DNA from: Lingula anatina
Taxonomy: Eukaryota; Brachiopoda; Lingulata; Lingulida; Lingulidae
Length of the DNA: 36,119 nt
NCBI RefSeq assembly: GCF_001039355.2
Contig: NW_019775797.1
Span: forward strand, 27,337-63,455
Direction of reading: 5' to 3'
This document shows, in pieces, positions 1 through 10,169 of this stretch. The notes under the pieces are model-generated. The model made no database searches, was not told the DNA's origin, and worked only from the letters and a program-made list of their open reading frames with translations. Position 1 is the first letter of the stretch. Each line of letters begins with the position of its first letter. The position numbers and the translations under genes are program-made.

Positions 1-394
1 TTTTTTGGGCTCTAGAAGCTGCTCTCTTCTTCCTTTCGACGGCTGCATCATGCACACATCCTACAGGTAAGACTCTCGTCGGCAGCGCTCTGGCATTTAC
101 TGTCGCATTTTGGTACTCCGAAAAATCGAATATACTGGGTACAGCATCATCTTTTAGTTTTCTCCGTGCTTTTCCACCGCACAATTCAGCTCGCAGGTCA
201 CGTACGAAGCATTCCGGCTCGAAGTGGTCGCTACAGATCGTCGCGTGTTTTGACACTGTGCTGGGATTTTTTAACTTCAGAGAATTGAGCCAAATTTTAC
301 GTTTTGCGGCATCCGCAGGCAGGATAAAATAGCAGATGTCTTTCTTATCGTAACCTACATTACGGCACCCGGGAGCAACACAACTTTGCGGCAT
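1..394 (-). CDS. THAP-type zinc-finger protein, N-terminal part, cut by window edge
   Basis: Reading the minus strand from an ATG at 394-392, the frame stays open to base 2 (131 codons, no stop). The protein starts MPQSC, with a second cysteine five residues on (C-x4-C). A buried tryptophan follows (KIWLNSL), then C-x2-H (TICSDHF), then the hallmark AVPSIF, the AVPTIF box that closes THAP domains. This order and spacing fit the C2CH DNA-binding THAP fold of about 90 residues. The tail after it is basic (ERKKRAASR), possibly a nuclear localisation signal. It is probably a nuclear DNA-binding factor, or a domesticated or active P-element-type transposase, since both start with THAP. The rest lies outside the window, so the two cannot be separated. 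It is divergent from the gene at 839. Confidence 0.85.
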   Translation of the reverse strand, partial: MPQSCVAPGCRNVGYDKKDICYFILPADAAKRKIWLNSLKLKNPSTVSKHATICSDHFEPECFVRDLRAELCGGKARRKLKDDAVPSIFDFSEYQNATVNARALPTRVLPVGCVHDAAVERKKRAASRAQK

Positions 395-838
395 TTTGTT
401 TTTCTGACACCTGGATGTTTAGTCACCTACTGCATAGTATATACTATTACTAGTACAGCTGTGGGAAGCTACTACCCATCTTACGTCACTAGAAACTGAC
501 CAATTAGAATTTTCTCATCTAAATCTCATCTTTTCTCTCTAAAACTTAAAAAGAACAATTTTTTGACGTCGATTTATAGTTTTTATACTGTAAAAAAAGC
601 AGTGAACGCTATGTGTTCCTAGAGCACAGTAGGCCTTTAAGTTCTAGGCGTGCCCTCCTAAGTAAAGGGTTATTTCTTTATATAACTCCAACTAGTATAT
701 TATTTTCTAGTCTGTGCTCCCAGCTTGTCCTCTTCCATGTTCGTCTTACTTCTAACCATGACTTAAGTATTCTACCGCTCATTTCCAGGTCAACAAATAA
801 AGGTGAACTAAACAAAGGCAAGGTCAAGTGAAACCAAA
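395..838. promoter_or_regulatory. Intergenic region between two divergent genes
   Basis: These 444 bases separate the minus-strand THAP start (394) from the plus-strand type II membrane protein start (839). They are AT-rich and must hold the 5' ends of both genes. The stretch tttccag|gt at about 783-790 could be a splice acceptor in the 5'UTR of the plus-strand gene. No clear TATA box or other site was recognised. Confidence 0.35.
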
Positions 839-1020
839 ATGAGCCGTCAGTGGATTCTGTTGATTGTGTTAGTTGTGCTGTTGGTTGTGACCAACATTGT
901 GTGGCTTGGAGAGGAGCGACTGGTACTGCATAAAGGTAAGCTTCTGCTAGCGACAAACAGTAAATATGATAAGTTGAATAAGGAGCTATGATGGTGTCAA
1001 TAATAGCATGCGCGCGCGTT

Positions 1021-1068
<48 letters not shown>

Positions 1069-2723
1069 CGTGTGTGCGTGTGACTCTGATATTGGGCGTG
1101 TGTTACAATCGAGATTCAGATTTAAAAATTCGCATGAAAATGCACCATACCAAGCAGTGGCTCGCCTAATAGCTATCCTCCGCCAGGGGTCTCGGAAGGT
1201 TGTTACAAAATTTTTTGAAAGTTTTTTATCTATTTCTGTCACAGCCCAAAGACACTCCTGGCGGCTGATAGCTAATTATGCACCTTAAGGTCCTCTGTAT
1301 GAAATTACTCAATAAAATTTATTTTCCTCGAGATAAAAAAGCAGTTTTTTCCTACCAAAAAATCATTGCTCGATCAGTCCATGATTGCGGGGTGTCAGAG
1401 ACATCTATTAATTCACAGGTAATTTCGGTAACTTCACGTAATAACTTTTTACTGTAGGCTGTAACTCCTCATAATACGTTAGGTAAAGTCTGAAGAGGCT
1501 GAGTAAGGCTTGTTACCTGTCTCATTAAGAAGCCAGTGATAAGGAAGTGTATGAAGCCATTGGCGGGAGTGCATACTAAAGAGTGTAATATTGAATATAG
1601 AGGGAGAATGTACCTGAGCAGGCAACGAGTTCACATTAAACGATTGAAACTGGTCATTCTTGTCAGTGTGGATTTCCTCTGTAGCGTTTAGACGTAACGA
1701 TTTCGACCGCGAATTTGGTAGTTTATAATAACGCGTTATCCTAACTAAAAGTTTCCAACGGTGTCCGTGTTTCGAGCCTAATTCTAAATTACGTTTACAT
1801 CTAAATTTGCGCGGTTCCAGACAGTGGTGATGGTTGATAGAACAAAACTACTCAAAGTGAAGGGGTGTTTTGATCGTTGTAAAAATCATAATGATTTTTT
1901 TTTCTTTTCTCTTATTTTCAGATATCCAGTCAGGCACCAATCCGCCATGCGCAAGAGCTGCGCCGAAAATAAACAATTTCACAATCGTGACAGGCGCGGA
2001 TCACAGGTTCTTTTCCCCGGCTCTCGTCAACCACGTGGGAGCCCTCTGTTTCTGGGAACCAACGCTCAAGGTCGTGGTGTGGGATTTGGGCCTTACCGCC
2101 GAGGAAGTGAAGACCGTGAAAAGCTGGCCCAGCGTGACCTACAGGAAGTTTCCCTTTGAAAGCTACCCCCTCATCTGCGCGACCTGCACACGTACGCCTT
2201 TAAACCCGTCATCATCAAGCAGATGGTGGATGAATTGGGGGCAGTGCTCTGGGTGGACGCTGGCAGCCACGTCAGTGGAAGCATTAGGCAAACTATGACC
2301 TCTCTTTTTCAAAAAGACGGCTATATATATGTCGGCGTGTGGGGGGATGGTGAAGTGACAAAATGGACACGCCCTGGAATGTTTTCATTTTTCAACATTT
2401 CCAAAGAACCCTACGTAGGAAAGCAGTCGATTGCTGGAGGTTTGAACGGCTGGATAAGACAAGGGGACATCTACGAGAACGTACTGATTCCATGGGTAGA
2501 CTGCGCGCTACATCGAGATTGTATCTCCCCCGCGGGGTCCAGCTTGAGTAACCATAGATACGACCAATCGGCCCTCTCGTTGCTAGGATACAGTTACATG
2601 TTCAAGTATGGTAGAACTGTACATCTTCATACTGAGCTTGTGGATATCGTGAAGGAATCGCGGGGAAGCGTCAAAACGTATATGAAGTATGCGGAGGGGT
2701 GTCTGCGTAACAGAACGTCCTAA
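839..2723 (+). CDS. Type II membrane glycosyltransferase-like protein (DUF1647-like), two exons, one-base frameshift
   Basis: Exon 1 is 839-935: a short head (MSRQW), then a hydrophobic signal anchor (ILLIVLVVLLVV), ending in phase 1 at donor gtaag. Exon 2 is 1922-2723 (acceptor ttttcag); the split codon is GAT. With one base restored in the C run at 2166-2170 the total is 900 nt, 299 aa. Landmarks are TIVTGADHRFF, a VWDLGLT-type motif, KFPFESYP, YAFKPVIIKQ, LWVDAG (DXD-like metal site) and RYDQSALS near the end. These follow the pattern I know from DUF1647/GT-A-fold putative glycosyltransferases of invertebrates. A Golgi lumenal enzyme is inferred from the anchor. N-glycosylation sequons include NFT and NRT. 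The frame breaks only at the ccccc run (SYP then PHLRDL), so an assembly error is as likely as a pseudogene. A possible poly(A) signal aataaa lies at 2732. Confidence 0.75.
1020..1082. repeat. (GT)n microsatellite with GC and TGTGCG variants
   Basis: About 62 bases of GT repeat, degenerating to gcgcgcgtgtgtgcg, inside intron 1 of the glycosyltransferase-like gene. ORFs across it on both strands are low-complexity artefacts. Confidence 0.95.
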
Positions 2724-2731
2724 ATGACAGA

Positions 2732-2737
2732 AATAAA
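2732..2737 (+). promoter_or_regulatory. Candidate poly(A) signal AATAAA
   Basis: An AATAAA hexamer 9 bases after the TAA stop of the glycosyltransferase-like gene. It is close to the stop for a signal, so a later one could be used. Confidence 0.35.
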
Positions 2738-3989
2738 AAAAAGTCCCATACGTGTTCCATCCTTCCTCCCAAACCGTTTCTCTGAAAGTTAGAAGGAACT
2801 GTTGAAACAAAGAGAAAAATGAACGTGTTGTTTAAGTACAAAGATGATGTTTAGAGATAAGATTAAGTTATTATGACATGCGGTCACTGGGTTGTAGCCA
2901 GCAAATTTCTTTTTTTTTTCAGAAAAAAAGTGAATCTTTTTATACTGAAACAAGGTAGTTATGTTAATGACTAAGAGTTTATATTAAATTCTGGTTCAGG
3001 GCGGACTTTTTCCCTTTTGACCCTCCCCCCTTCCACGGCCATATGTCTTTACGTGCCTGACTCATCATTTCTCTTGCATGAAGTTGTGCATATAGTTGAA
3101 CATAACTGGATAATCGTGACAGCGCTAAAATGATCTCAAGTCCATAGGGCTGAAACACGCACGAAATCTTATGTAATGTATCGGTAGCTTTTCATAATTC
3201 AAATCTGGTACCACAAATGCTTATAATGGTAGGGCAGCGTATTAGTCTAATACAACGCCTTTATTTTATTCATTATCATTAACCTTGGAAAATAAAGCCA
3301 TGCCTCGTGGTTATCCTCTACCAGGGCCACAGACTGATTTTCACAAGATATTCACACATATGTCTTTAGATAAATAGACGGTCATCTGGTTCTCTGTCAA
3401 TGTGGAAAATGTGTCTATAATATCTGCCACCCTGGTAGAGGGTATACTGCGGTAGTAGCTGAAGTTTAAGAGAAAATCAGGGACGATATTTACCCAAGGG
3501 CATAGGATTGGTTTCTATTGTTAAAGAGCACAGGTCTCAAACTACTGCGCATGCGCGAAAAGTACTCTGTTTGAAATAAAAAAATGGTGAAATTGACAAA
3601 GCCTGCCGGTTTTTACCGTCTGGTTGTTTTGATTTAATTTGCTTTCTGGTGTTGTTTTGAGAAATTATATGAGAAATATTCTGTTGATTGTATGTTTTTA
3701 AAAGTAAATCCATCGGACTTTCCTTTGATTAACATTCATTTTGCCGTCATTGTAAGGGGGATTCCCTTCGCATTTATAGTGTTATATGTGGCCCCAAGGG
3801 GATTTTCAAACCCTCCCCCACTCATTATTAATAAAATTCTTCATCGGGAGGAATAAAAATTATATTGCAAAATACATTGAAAATCGTAGGAAGGTTAACT
3901 GCAGACAATGCTGCGAGGACATTCTTAACAGGGGGCGAACTTGGCCAATATAACATTTTTAACTTCGTTTTACGATTTTGGAGCGCCTA
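2738..3989. other. Intergenic DNA, no gene recognised
   Basis: AT-rich sequence between the glycosyltransferase-like gene and the first transposon fragment. Apart from the inverted-repeat element at 3312-3445, I see no coding exon. I looked here for a homologue of the first coding exon of lectin copy B (17879-17951) and did not find one. Confidence 0.5.
3312..3445. mobile_element. Small foldback/MITE-like element
   Basis: TATCCTCTACCAGGG at 3312-3326 is mirrored by CCCTGGTAGAGGGTA at 3430-3444, with partial pairing further inward (ccacagac against tctgccac). About 134 bp with short terminal inverted repeats. No coding capacity; target duplication not resolved. Confidence 0.5.
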
Positions 3990-4138
3990 CCCGCACGAAA
4001 ATGCAGTAGTATCGAAGTAGCAAAGAAGCATTAACGCAGTAGTGGTGTGGAGCATATTTGCAGTAGAAATGCAGTAGAGCCTACTGCAATTCTACTTCAA
4101 AAGTTACATAGGGTTGTACAGAGAAGGAGCATTAACCC
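3990..4138 (+). mobile_element. GCAGTA-rich MITE, left part only, truncated at an ambiguous base
   Basis: Starts CCCGCACGAAAATGCAGTAG after a TA dinucleotide and matches the left 150 bases of the complete element at 32985-33259. It stops at the N at 4139, where the CT repeat upstream of lectin copy A begins. The right terminal repeat is missing. Confidence 0.8.
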
Positions 4139-4140
4139 NC

Positions 4141-4207
4141 GTCTCTCTCTCTCTCTCTCTCTCCCCGTCTCTCTCTCTCTCCCCGTCTCTCTCTCCCTCT
4201 CTCTCTT
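4141..4207. repeat. (TC)n microsatellite with CCCCG interruptions
   Basis: CT repeat broken twice by ccccg. It is the leftmost point where homology with unit 2 (18281-18302) can be seen, and it begins right after an N, so it is also a possible assembly junction. Confidence 0.9.
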
Positions 4208-4326
4208 GTCAAATTTTTTATATATAATTTCATTACAGTGCTTCTAGTAGCAGCGGACATCATAGTCTATAGTAATTGTTGTTTAGATTAGTAATCATTT
4301 AAAGACAAACACGGTTGTTTTTTCAG

Positions 4327-6251
4327 AAAAGCCACCCCAAACAAGTTTAAACGGTACAGAAGCGGGCAGAGAAACAGGAAACAGGAACTACACAAATACG
4401 GTCCATTATTTAGATACAGAGTCTTTCTATACGCCACTGAATCCTGAAACAAGTCCGAGTCGTCCTACGTACGACTATGTGGACCCGAGTGGATCAAACC
4501 ATATTCTAACAGAGAACGAGCGGTTTCCGTCCACAAAGAAAACGCCAGATCCTATAATGCGGTCACTTATACAGGAAAGGTGTCGTCTGCGGACTGCGGT
4601 TGTCGTTTGCTGCCTAGTGACACTTACCATCGCTGTCGGATTTATCTTGTATTATGTAACAAGCCACACATGTACATGCACAAATCGATCGTCTACACAA
4701 CTTTTACTGGGTGAGTTGTGTTCTTGTCCCTACCAAACTTATGCGTACAGTATATTCCAAGTAGGTCTACGTATAAGTTTCTTATGTTTTTTATTCAATA
4801 CGCAGTTGTAAACTTAAATTTTGAAAGTTTTCGATTACATTGACTTTAATACAAATCTAGCTACATATGTAGAAATATGTGTTCCGAAATCATCAAAAGT
4901 CATTGAATTTGGTGCTCTCAAGAGGACACTTAGAGACCATTCCCACAGATACTTAGATAGATCTATCCCCCTGGGGAGTCTCACTAGATTGCTGTCAGCT
5001 TAATCGGCTTAAATGTCTGTCCCGCCTACTAAAAGCTGTAAGGGTCTAATTAACTTTTGTGCGCACTCGGCTCCCAGAAGCTGACAGCAATTTAGCGTGA
5101 ACCCGCAGGGAGTTAGGTGGATCCAGATGGATCGATCTAAGGGACCATTCCCACAGAAATTTGGATCGATCTATCTCCCTGGGTAGTCTCACTTAATTGC
5201 AATCAAAGTATCCGGCTTAAACGCCTATCACGCCTAGTAAAGCTGTTAGGGGTAATTATCTTTCCCCCTAGCTGATTCAGTAGGCGTGGCAGACATTTAA
5301 GCCTCTTGAGCTGATAGCAATTTAGCGTGAACCCCCAGGGAGTTAGGTCGATCCAGATAGATCGATCTAAGTATGGGAACCCAGTCTAAATCTGTGGGAA
5401 CCCAGCCTTACATTGAAGCCATTCAGAACAGAAGATTTGAGGGTCCTCTGATCCACGGATCAAAATATGGAAGAAGAGCAGACTAATCCGCCGATGGTCT
5501 ACTGGCCTCCACACGCGCCATTAAAAAAATCATGGCTGCGATGTTTCATTGTTAGACCCCTGCAAGGACGGTGAGTGTGGAAGCGGGGAGAACATTAGCG
5601 GATTAGCCGTCTTTTCTGTCATGTAGGGTCCTCACAATTGATCCGTGGATCAGAAGATCCTCAGATAAAGTTGTTTCTTTTAAGAAACCTTAAAAGGTAT
5701 TTCTTACTTATTCCTTTAAGGCAAGTACATGAATGCCTAAATAAGATCCTCCTTCAATTTATTTTTTGAGAAAATAATATCATATCATATATGCAATATA
5801 TATTTTTTTCTCTTTCAGAATGTCCCCCAAACTTTATCAGCTCCAATAATTCCTGCTACTTTGTCAATTCGGCAACTAACCAAAATTGGACAGAATCTCA
5901 AACATTTTGCCAGAAGCTAGGGGCTAACTTGGTGGCCATTGAGTCCCGTATGGAGAACGAATTCATCATCAATATCTTAAGACTAAACAACTTCGGTAAG
6001 TACCTGCACAAAACAGCAGGTGTGGTCCGACACACCTTTTAAAAATACAAGAAATACAAAAAGCAGAAATGCATATCAAATATAAACGTATTAAAAATAA
6101 GGAAAAATTAAAACTAAATAGTTATAAGTAATAAAACCATATACGTGCCTTTTTATTCAACGTTATAAGTTTATCTAGTTGGTAAAACAACTAAAACCCA
6201 GATTCATTTAAGCCAGAATGCACTTGATACTGGGCGCATTCAGAGGCGTTT

Positions 6252-6297
<46 letters not shown>

Positions 6298-6757
6298 TAA
6301 ACCCTTCATGTGCGAACCAACTGAATGTCATGCTATGAAAAGTAATATAATTTACTTGTTTGCCTATGCTTGGGTCCCTGTTCGTCAAACTGTCCCCACT
6401 CAACAATATGCTTGTCTGAAATATGCTTTCAAAATGCAGATGTCACTTCACTTTTAGTGCAAACCCCTTTAATCGCCCGTTATATATTCATCCTTTCTTT
6501 TTTTCCTTCCAGCCGCCATCACATCTCCCCCTGCCTGGTGGATCGGCGCCACTGACACCCAGACAGAAGGACACTTCGTATGGGCTGTGTTGAATACCAC
6601 TGTGGACACGTGGTTTGGCCCGGATCCAGACAACGCCATCAGAGGGCAGGACTGTGGTACAATACGAGCCGACTGGAACTATACCTGGGACGACATCACG
6701 TGTCTCGCCCGACGAGGGTGTATTTGTGAACTGCGAATTAATGAGTCGACTGATTAA
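4327..6757 (+). CDS. Type II transmembrane C-type lectin receptor, copy A (first coding exon missing)
   Basis: Three exons, all phase 1: 4327-4710 (acceptor ttttttcag, donor gtgagt), 5819-5995 and 6513-6757 (TAA). The first exon gives a cytoplasmic tail rich in tyrosines (SFYTPL, then PTYDYVDPSG), a basic stretch, and a membrane helix around TAVVVCCLVTLTIAVGFILYYV followed by cysteines. The last two exons form one long-form C-type lectin-like domain: ECPP and SCYF, FCQKLGANLVAIES, WIGATDTQTEG, DPD in the EPN/QPD position, WDD in the WND position, and GCICEL. N-linked sequons occur (NQNWTES, NNTT-like). Inferred role: cell-surface recognition and signalling, possibly NK-receptor-like. No exon equivalent to 17879-17951 was found upstream, where a truncated MITE and an N lie, so this copy may be 5'-truncated or misassembled. 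The intron holds nested MITEs. Confidence 0.85.
4933..5407. mobile_element. PIF/Harbinger-like MITE (outer element of a nested pair)
   Basis: Flanked by TTA at 4930-4932 and 5408-5410. Left end GAGACCATTCCCACAGAT mirrors the right end ATCTGTGGGAACCCAGCC. Removing the inner element and its duplication (249 bp) leaves 226 bp, exactly the length of the related copy at 8011-8236. No transposase; TIR plus TTA/TAA target duplication suggests a PIF/Harbinger-dependent MITE. Confidence 0.75.
5141..5386. mobile_element. PIF/Harbinger-like MITE nested inside a relative
   Basis: 246 bp, starts GGGACCATTCCCACAG and ends ATGGGAACCCAGTC, flanked by TAA at 5138-5140 and 5387-5389. It interrupts the right terminal repeat of the element starting at 4933, so it inserted later. 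Confidence 0.75.
5436..5668. mobile_element. Foldback MITE with GATCCACGGATC ends
   Basis: TTTGAGGGTCCTCTGATCC near the left end is mirrored by GGATCAGAAGATCCTCAGAT at the right, with inner arms also pairing (gactaatccgc against gcggattagcc). About 230 bp in the intron of receptor copy A; absent from copy B at this place. It is related to the shorter element that invaded the last exon of copy B (22646-22761). Confidence 0.7.
6253..6294. repeat. (CA)n microsatellite
   Basis: About 42 bases of pure CA in the last intron of receptor copy A. The same position in copy B carries CA followed by GA (22115-22170). Confidence 0.95.
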
Positions 6758-8010
6758 CTGGCAGTTACGTCACGTTCTTTACGTCACGTTATTGTGGACT
6801 TTGAAGTTATGAGTGCAATTTTTCGTTTCTGCGGCATTGTTTTGTTCCGTGCTCACGTCCCTGGTATGCCGTTCTTGTTCATCTGATTACTTAGTACAAT
6901 ACCACGTTAATCCTTGTAGGAAAAGGTATAAAAGTGATGTAGTCGTGAACTTTGCCAAGTTAACCATTTTATATACGCCGGATTGATCTCTATGAAATAT
7001 AGAAATTCTTAGTCTAAAACACCATTCTGGTTTAACGCACAGTTTTTAATTGTACGCACATGCCTGTATTGAGTCAACTTTTTTTTTTCTTTTCGACTTT
7101 TTCGTCTTAATTAGCTTTCTTTCCAATTTCACATTGATGTAATACAATAACAGATACATTCCGCATATCTCCTACACACCTGTAGTGTCAGAATCAACTA
7201 TTTAATTAAGGAAACCAAATGGAAAACTAAGTATATAGGTTAATTGATAATTTGTCAGTTAAGGCAATTTTTATGAATGTCAAGCTAAGATGAGACAAAG
7301 AGTATACAGAAAATAAAAAAATCTAATAATGTGTTTTTCTTATTGTCCATCACTAGAAGCACAAGTCTGTTATTTTGTCGTAACGGAGTGCCAAATGCGG
7401 TTTTAATCACAAAATATTTTTCTTCAATTTATTTTCACAATTGTGGCATTTTAATTCTCTCTGGATCTGCCAATGTTCCAGAACGTCAATGCCGTGCTGG
7501 ATTCAAGTGTTGGGCGAAGTTTACGACCAGAAATTAACTAGGTGGTGTCGTCAGTTCTATGCATATCTCTCATGCAGAAGTGCACACAATAAGCCAGAGA
7601 TGTATCTGTGAAAAACCAATGAAAAATCCACCTGGGGGCCTGGCGGAGAGTGGGTGAGACGGGAGTAACTTGAGTGCACACTTGTCACATCTACCGCAAT
7701 CACGACCGAATTCACTCCATTTGGGGAATCTTCTATCAACTCCGTGATCTAATATAAATACGTTGAGACATGAAATCGCAAGCAGTAGGACACATACTAT
7801 CGAAAAGTGCTTTACTTCGTCCATTTGTTACGTCCGCGTAACAAAATACCACAAGCATGGCGACTCATTTAAAATGAGTACGATGCACTTTTGCAAAATA
7901 TCTACTGTTATGTGGCTTGAACTTTCATATTTTAGAAAATAAATAAGCATTTGTTCTTCTGTAAAAGCACAGCATATTTTTACCAATTAACCGTCAGGAA
8001 TTCTCACTAA
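6758..8010. other. 3' flank of receptor copy A, conserved with unit 2
   Basis: Non-coding sequence highly similar to 22790-23965. It includes probable 3'UTR (aaaataaa at about 7310) and a minus-strand candidate signal-peptide exon at 7657-7824. The plus-strand ORF at 7331-7537 is not kept open in the duplicate, so I do not call it. Confidence 0.5.
7657..7824 (-). CDS. Candidate first exon of a small secreted cysteine-containing peptide (unrecognised)
   Basis: On the minus strand the frame from ATG at 7824 reads MDEVKHF, then a hydrophobic core (SIVCVLLLAISCLNV) typical of a signal peptide, then a short region with PKWSEFGRDCGRCDKC. I do not recognise a family. The unit 2 copy keeps the reading frame through this stretch, including a six-base in-frame insertion. 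There the ATG is changed to AGG and the sequence after LLPS diverges. No clear donor or partner exon was found, so this may be a chance ORF. Orientation matches the apple-jacalin gene. Confidence 0.25.
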
Positions 8011-8236
8011 CACCCCATTTCCATAGATTTTTAGATCGATCTATCCCTGTGGGGAGTCTCACTAGATTACTGTCAGCTTGGCCGGCTTACGCGTCTGTCC
8101 CGCCTACTAAAAGCTGTAAGGGGGTAATTAACTATGGTGTCCACTCGGCTGACTGCAATTTAGCCTGAACCCCCAGGGAGTTAGGTCGATCTAAAACTTA
8201 ATCTTTAGATCGATCTAAATCTCTGGGAAAGCACCC
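8011..8236. mobile_element. 226-bp PIF/Harbinger-like MITE with empty site in unit 2
   Basis: Flanked by TAA at 8008-8010 and 8237-8239. The ends carry an inverted TAGATCGATCTA with outer CCATTTCC against GGGAAAG. Unit 2 reads tcctcactaagtttacc at about 23957, the exact pre-insertion site with a single TAA. So the element inserted after the duplication, or in one haplotype. Confidence 0.85.
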
Positions 8237-8239
8237 TAA

Positions 8240-10169
8240 GTTTACCATTGTGTTCTGTTTATATTTTGAATGAATGAATTGCTGTGACGCTGAAAATCTA
8301 ACTGTATTGCCAGTGAACATGATTCGCCTTTTAGTCTGTTTCGCTGTTCGGTGTCTGAGGCACCTCCTTAAATATGTGGATGGGGAGTGTCTACTGTAGT
8401 AAGTCTTTATACATGTTCTCAATTTATGTTAATGAAATTGCTTATCTTTAACCATGGTCCCTTATTATTTATGTTGCAGTACTAGTGGTGATTTTTTTCA
8501 TTGCAGGTGAATATTTTTTTGCAAATGGCAGGGAAAATTGGTGCTGCATAATTTGAAAGTGATCATGATGATATCAAACAACCTTTCAGAGATTGTTGTT
8601 TATGTAATTGTTTTCATATCTCTGTTGATAGGGATATGAAAGATATATTTACTGAGTATTTGCACAGGACTAAAGACACTAAAGGCAAATAGACTAGATA
8701 GTCACTTTAATTTTTCAATAATAGTTGATTATTGCTGCAAACCAATAGCTGATGGTTTACCACTTAATTGCTGGCTTACAATAGTCAAGCAGAAAGACAG
8801 AAAAGGAATGGAAAATTAAGAAAAGAAAAGAAGGGAAACAGACATTTTGCAATTTATTATACATTAATCATGTCTATATTTATTATATATTAATCAAGAT
8901 TCATGAGCAAAATGTTGTAAAAGAACACACAGAATATGATATTTTGATTAATGTTAAAAATGACACTGTATTTTGAAATTACATACATTATCAGACTTGG
9001 TCACAAAGCTTTTATATGTTTTGTGACATTTTTCTTTTCATTTTATTTCATTTCGTAGAACTAGTATTCACTGTGACAAAACAGTCCATGTGTTTTTAAA
9101 AAGCTGGTGGTACTTGGTAATGAATGCAAATTAAATGTACTGGTAATGTTTACTTTTCTTTAATCTGTCAAATGTCTAGAGAAGTTCTTTAACATGAAAC
9201 AACCAAAAAGTGCATTTAAATCATTGACAATCCAACACATGGTGTAGATTGTAACATCATACTTCCTTTCTTTTGAAGGTGCATTTTTACTATCATTATG
9301 TTAATTTATCATTTTTCTACTTTTATAACTGGCCAGTTAGTTGACCAACATGTTTCACTATGTTGTATATGTTGAATAAAACAATTTTAAGAAATATATA
9401 TTCATTAAAATACTTTACTTCCAATGAAAACGAAAAAAATCCGCTTATCTCATCAATGTCTCACGTTACACAAATAACATAAATAAATATATATGTTAGC
9501 CAATTTAAGCTTGCACATGTACCACTGAAAATTTTAATCAAACCTTTAGATATTGTTTTTGTACAAATATCAGTCATAACAACGTAAAATGGAATTGGGA
9601 CTTAAACCTATACAGAAAGTCAAATAAATGAATAAGCATATAAAAGGGCATTTACAAGTATTCGCCAAAGTGGAAATAAATGAAAATGTAAACAAACATT
9701 CAGTTGGGCTCTCCTTGGCCAATCTTCCTACAAAAACAACTGAAACATTTGTTTACAAGGTTAGCTTTGAATAAAATTTTAGCCACACAGTGATGGCCTT
9801 TAAACACTTTATACATGCTCTGGAATTTCCCGCACACTTTTTAGTTTGCAAATACTGATGAAAGTTACGCTGTTGTCATGGAAAATGTCACCGCGACTAG
9901 CCAGTTTGGCGAACATAAACTCGGTTAAATCAAACATTTCCAATTAAAATATTTTAAATGATATGAAGCTTAAAAACACAATTGATATACCATCTGATCG
10001 GAAGTATTATATGTAAACTTGTGCAGATAATATTGACATGTTTTGGTCAAATTTTCATTGTTTCACAAAACGAACGCGACGTAACGTAATGGCGCTGAAA
10101 AACGACGTAAAATCCCTACGCCGAGACAGTATGTATCCTACTGCAAAGGTTGACCGAATCATTATTAGA
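8240..10169. other. Long AT-rich non-coding stretch conserved in both units
   Basis: Corresponds closely to 23966-25832. No ORF, RNA or repeat was recognised apart from short AT runs. It lies between the convergent 3' ends of the receptor gene and the apple-jacalin gene. Confidence 0.45.

Noticed and set aside
1-66. Plus-strand frame ending like a signal peptide with a gtaaga donor
   Set aside because: The minus strand of the same bases encodes the continuous THAP protein, which is far better supported.
997-1288. ORFs across the GT repeat on both strands
   Set aside because: Low-complexity microsatellite translation within an intron.
1824-2159. 111-codon plus-strand ORF
   Set aside because: Out-of-frame shadow of exon 2 of the glycosyltransferase-like gene.
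7331-7537. 68-codon plus-strand ORF
   Set aside because: The duplicate in unit 2 does not keep the frame, and it lies in receptor 3' flank.
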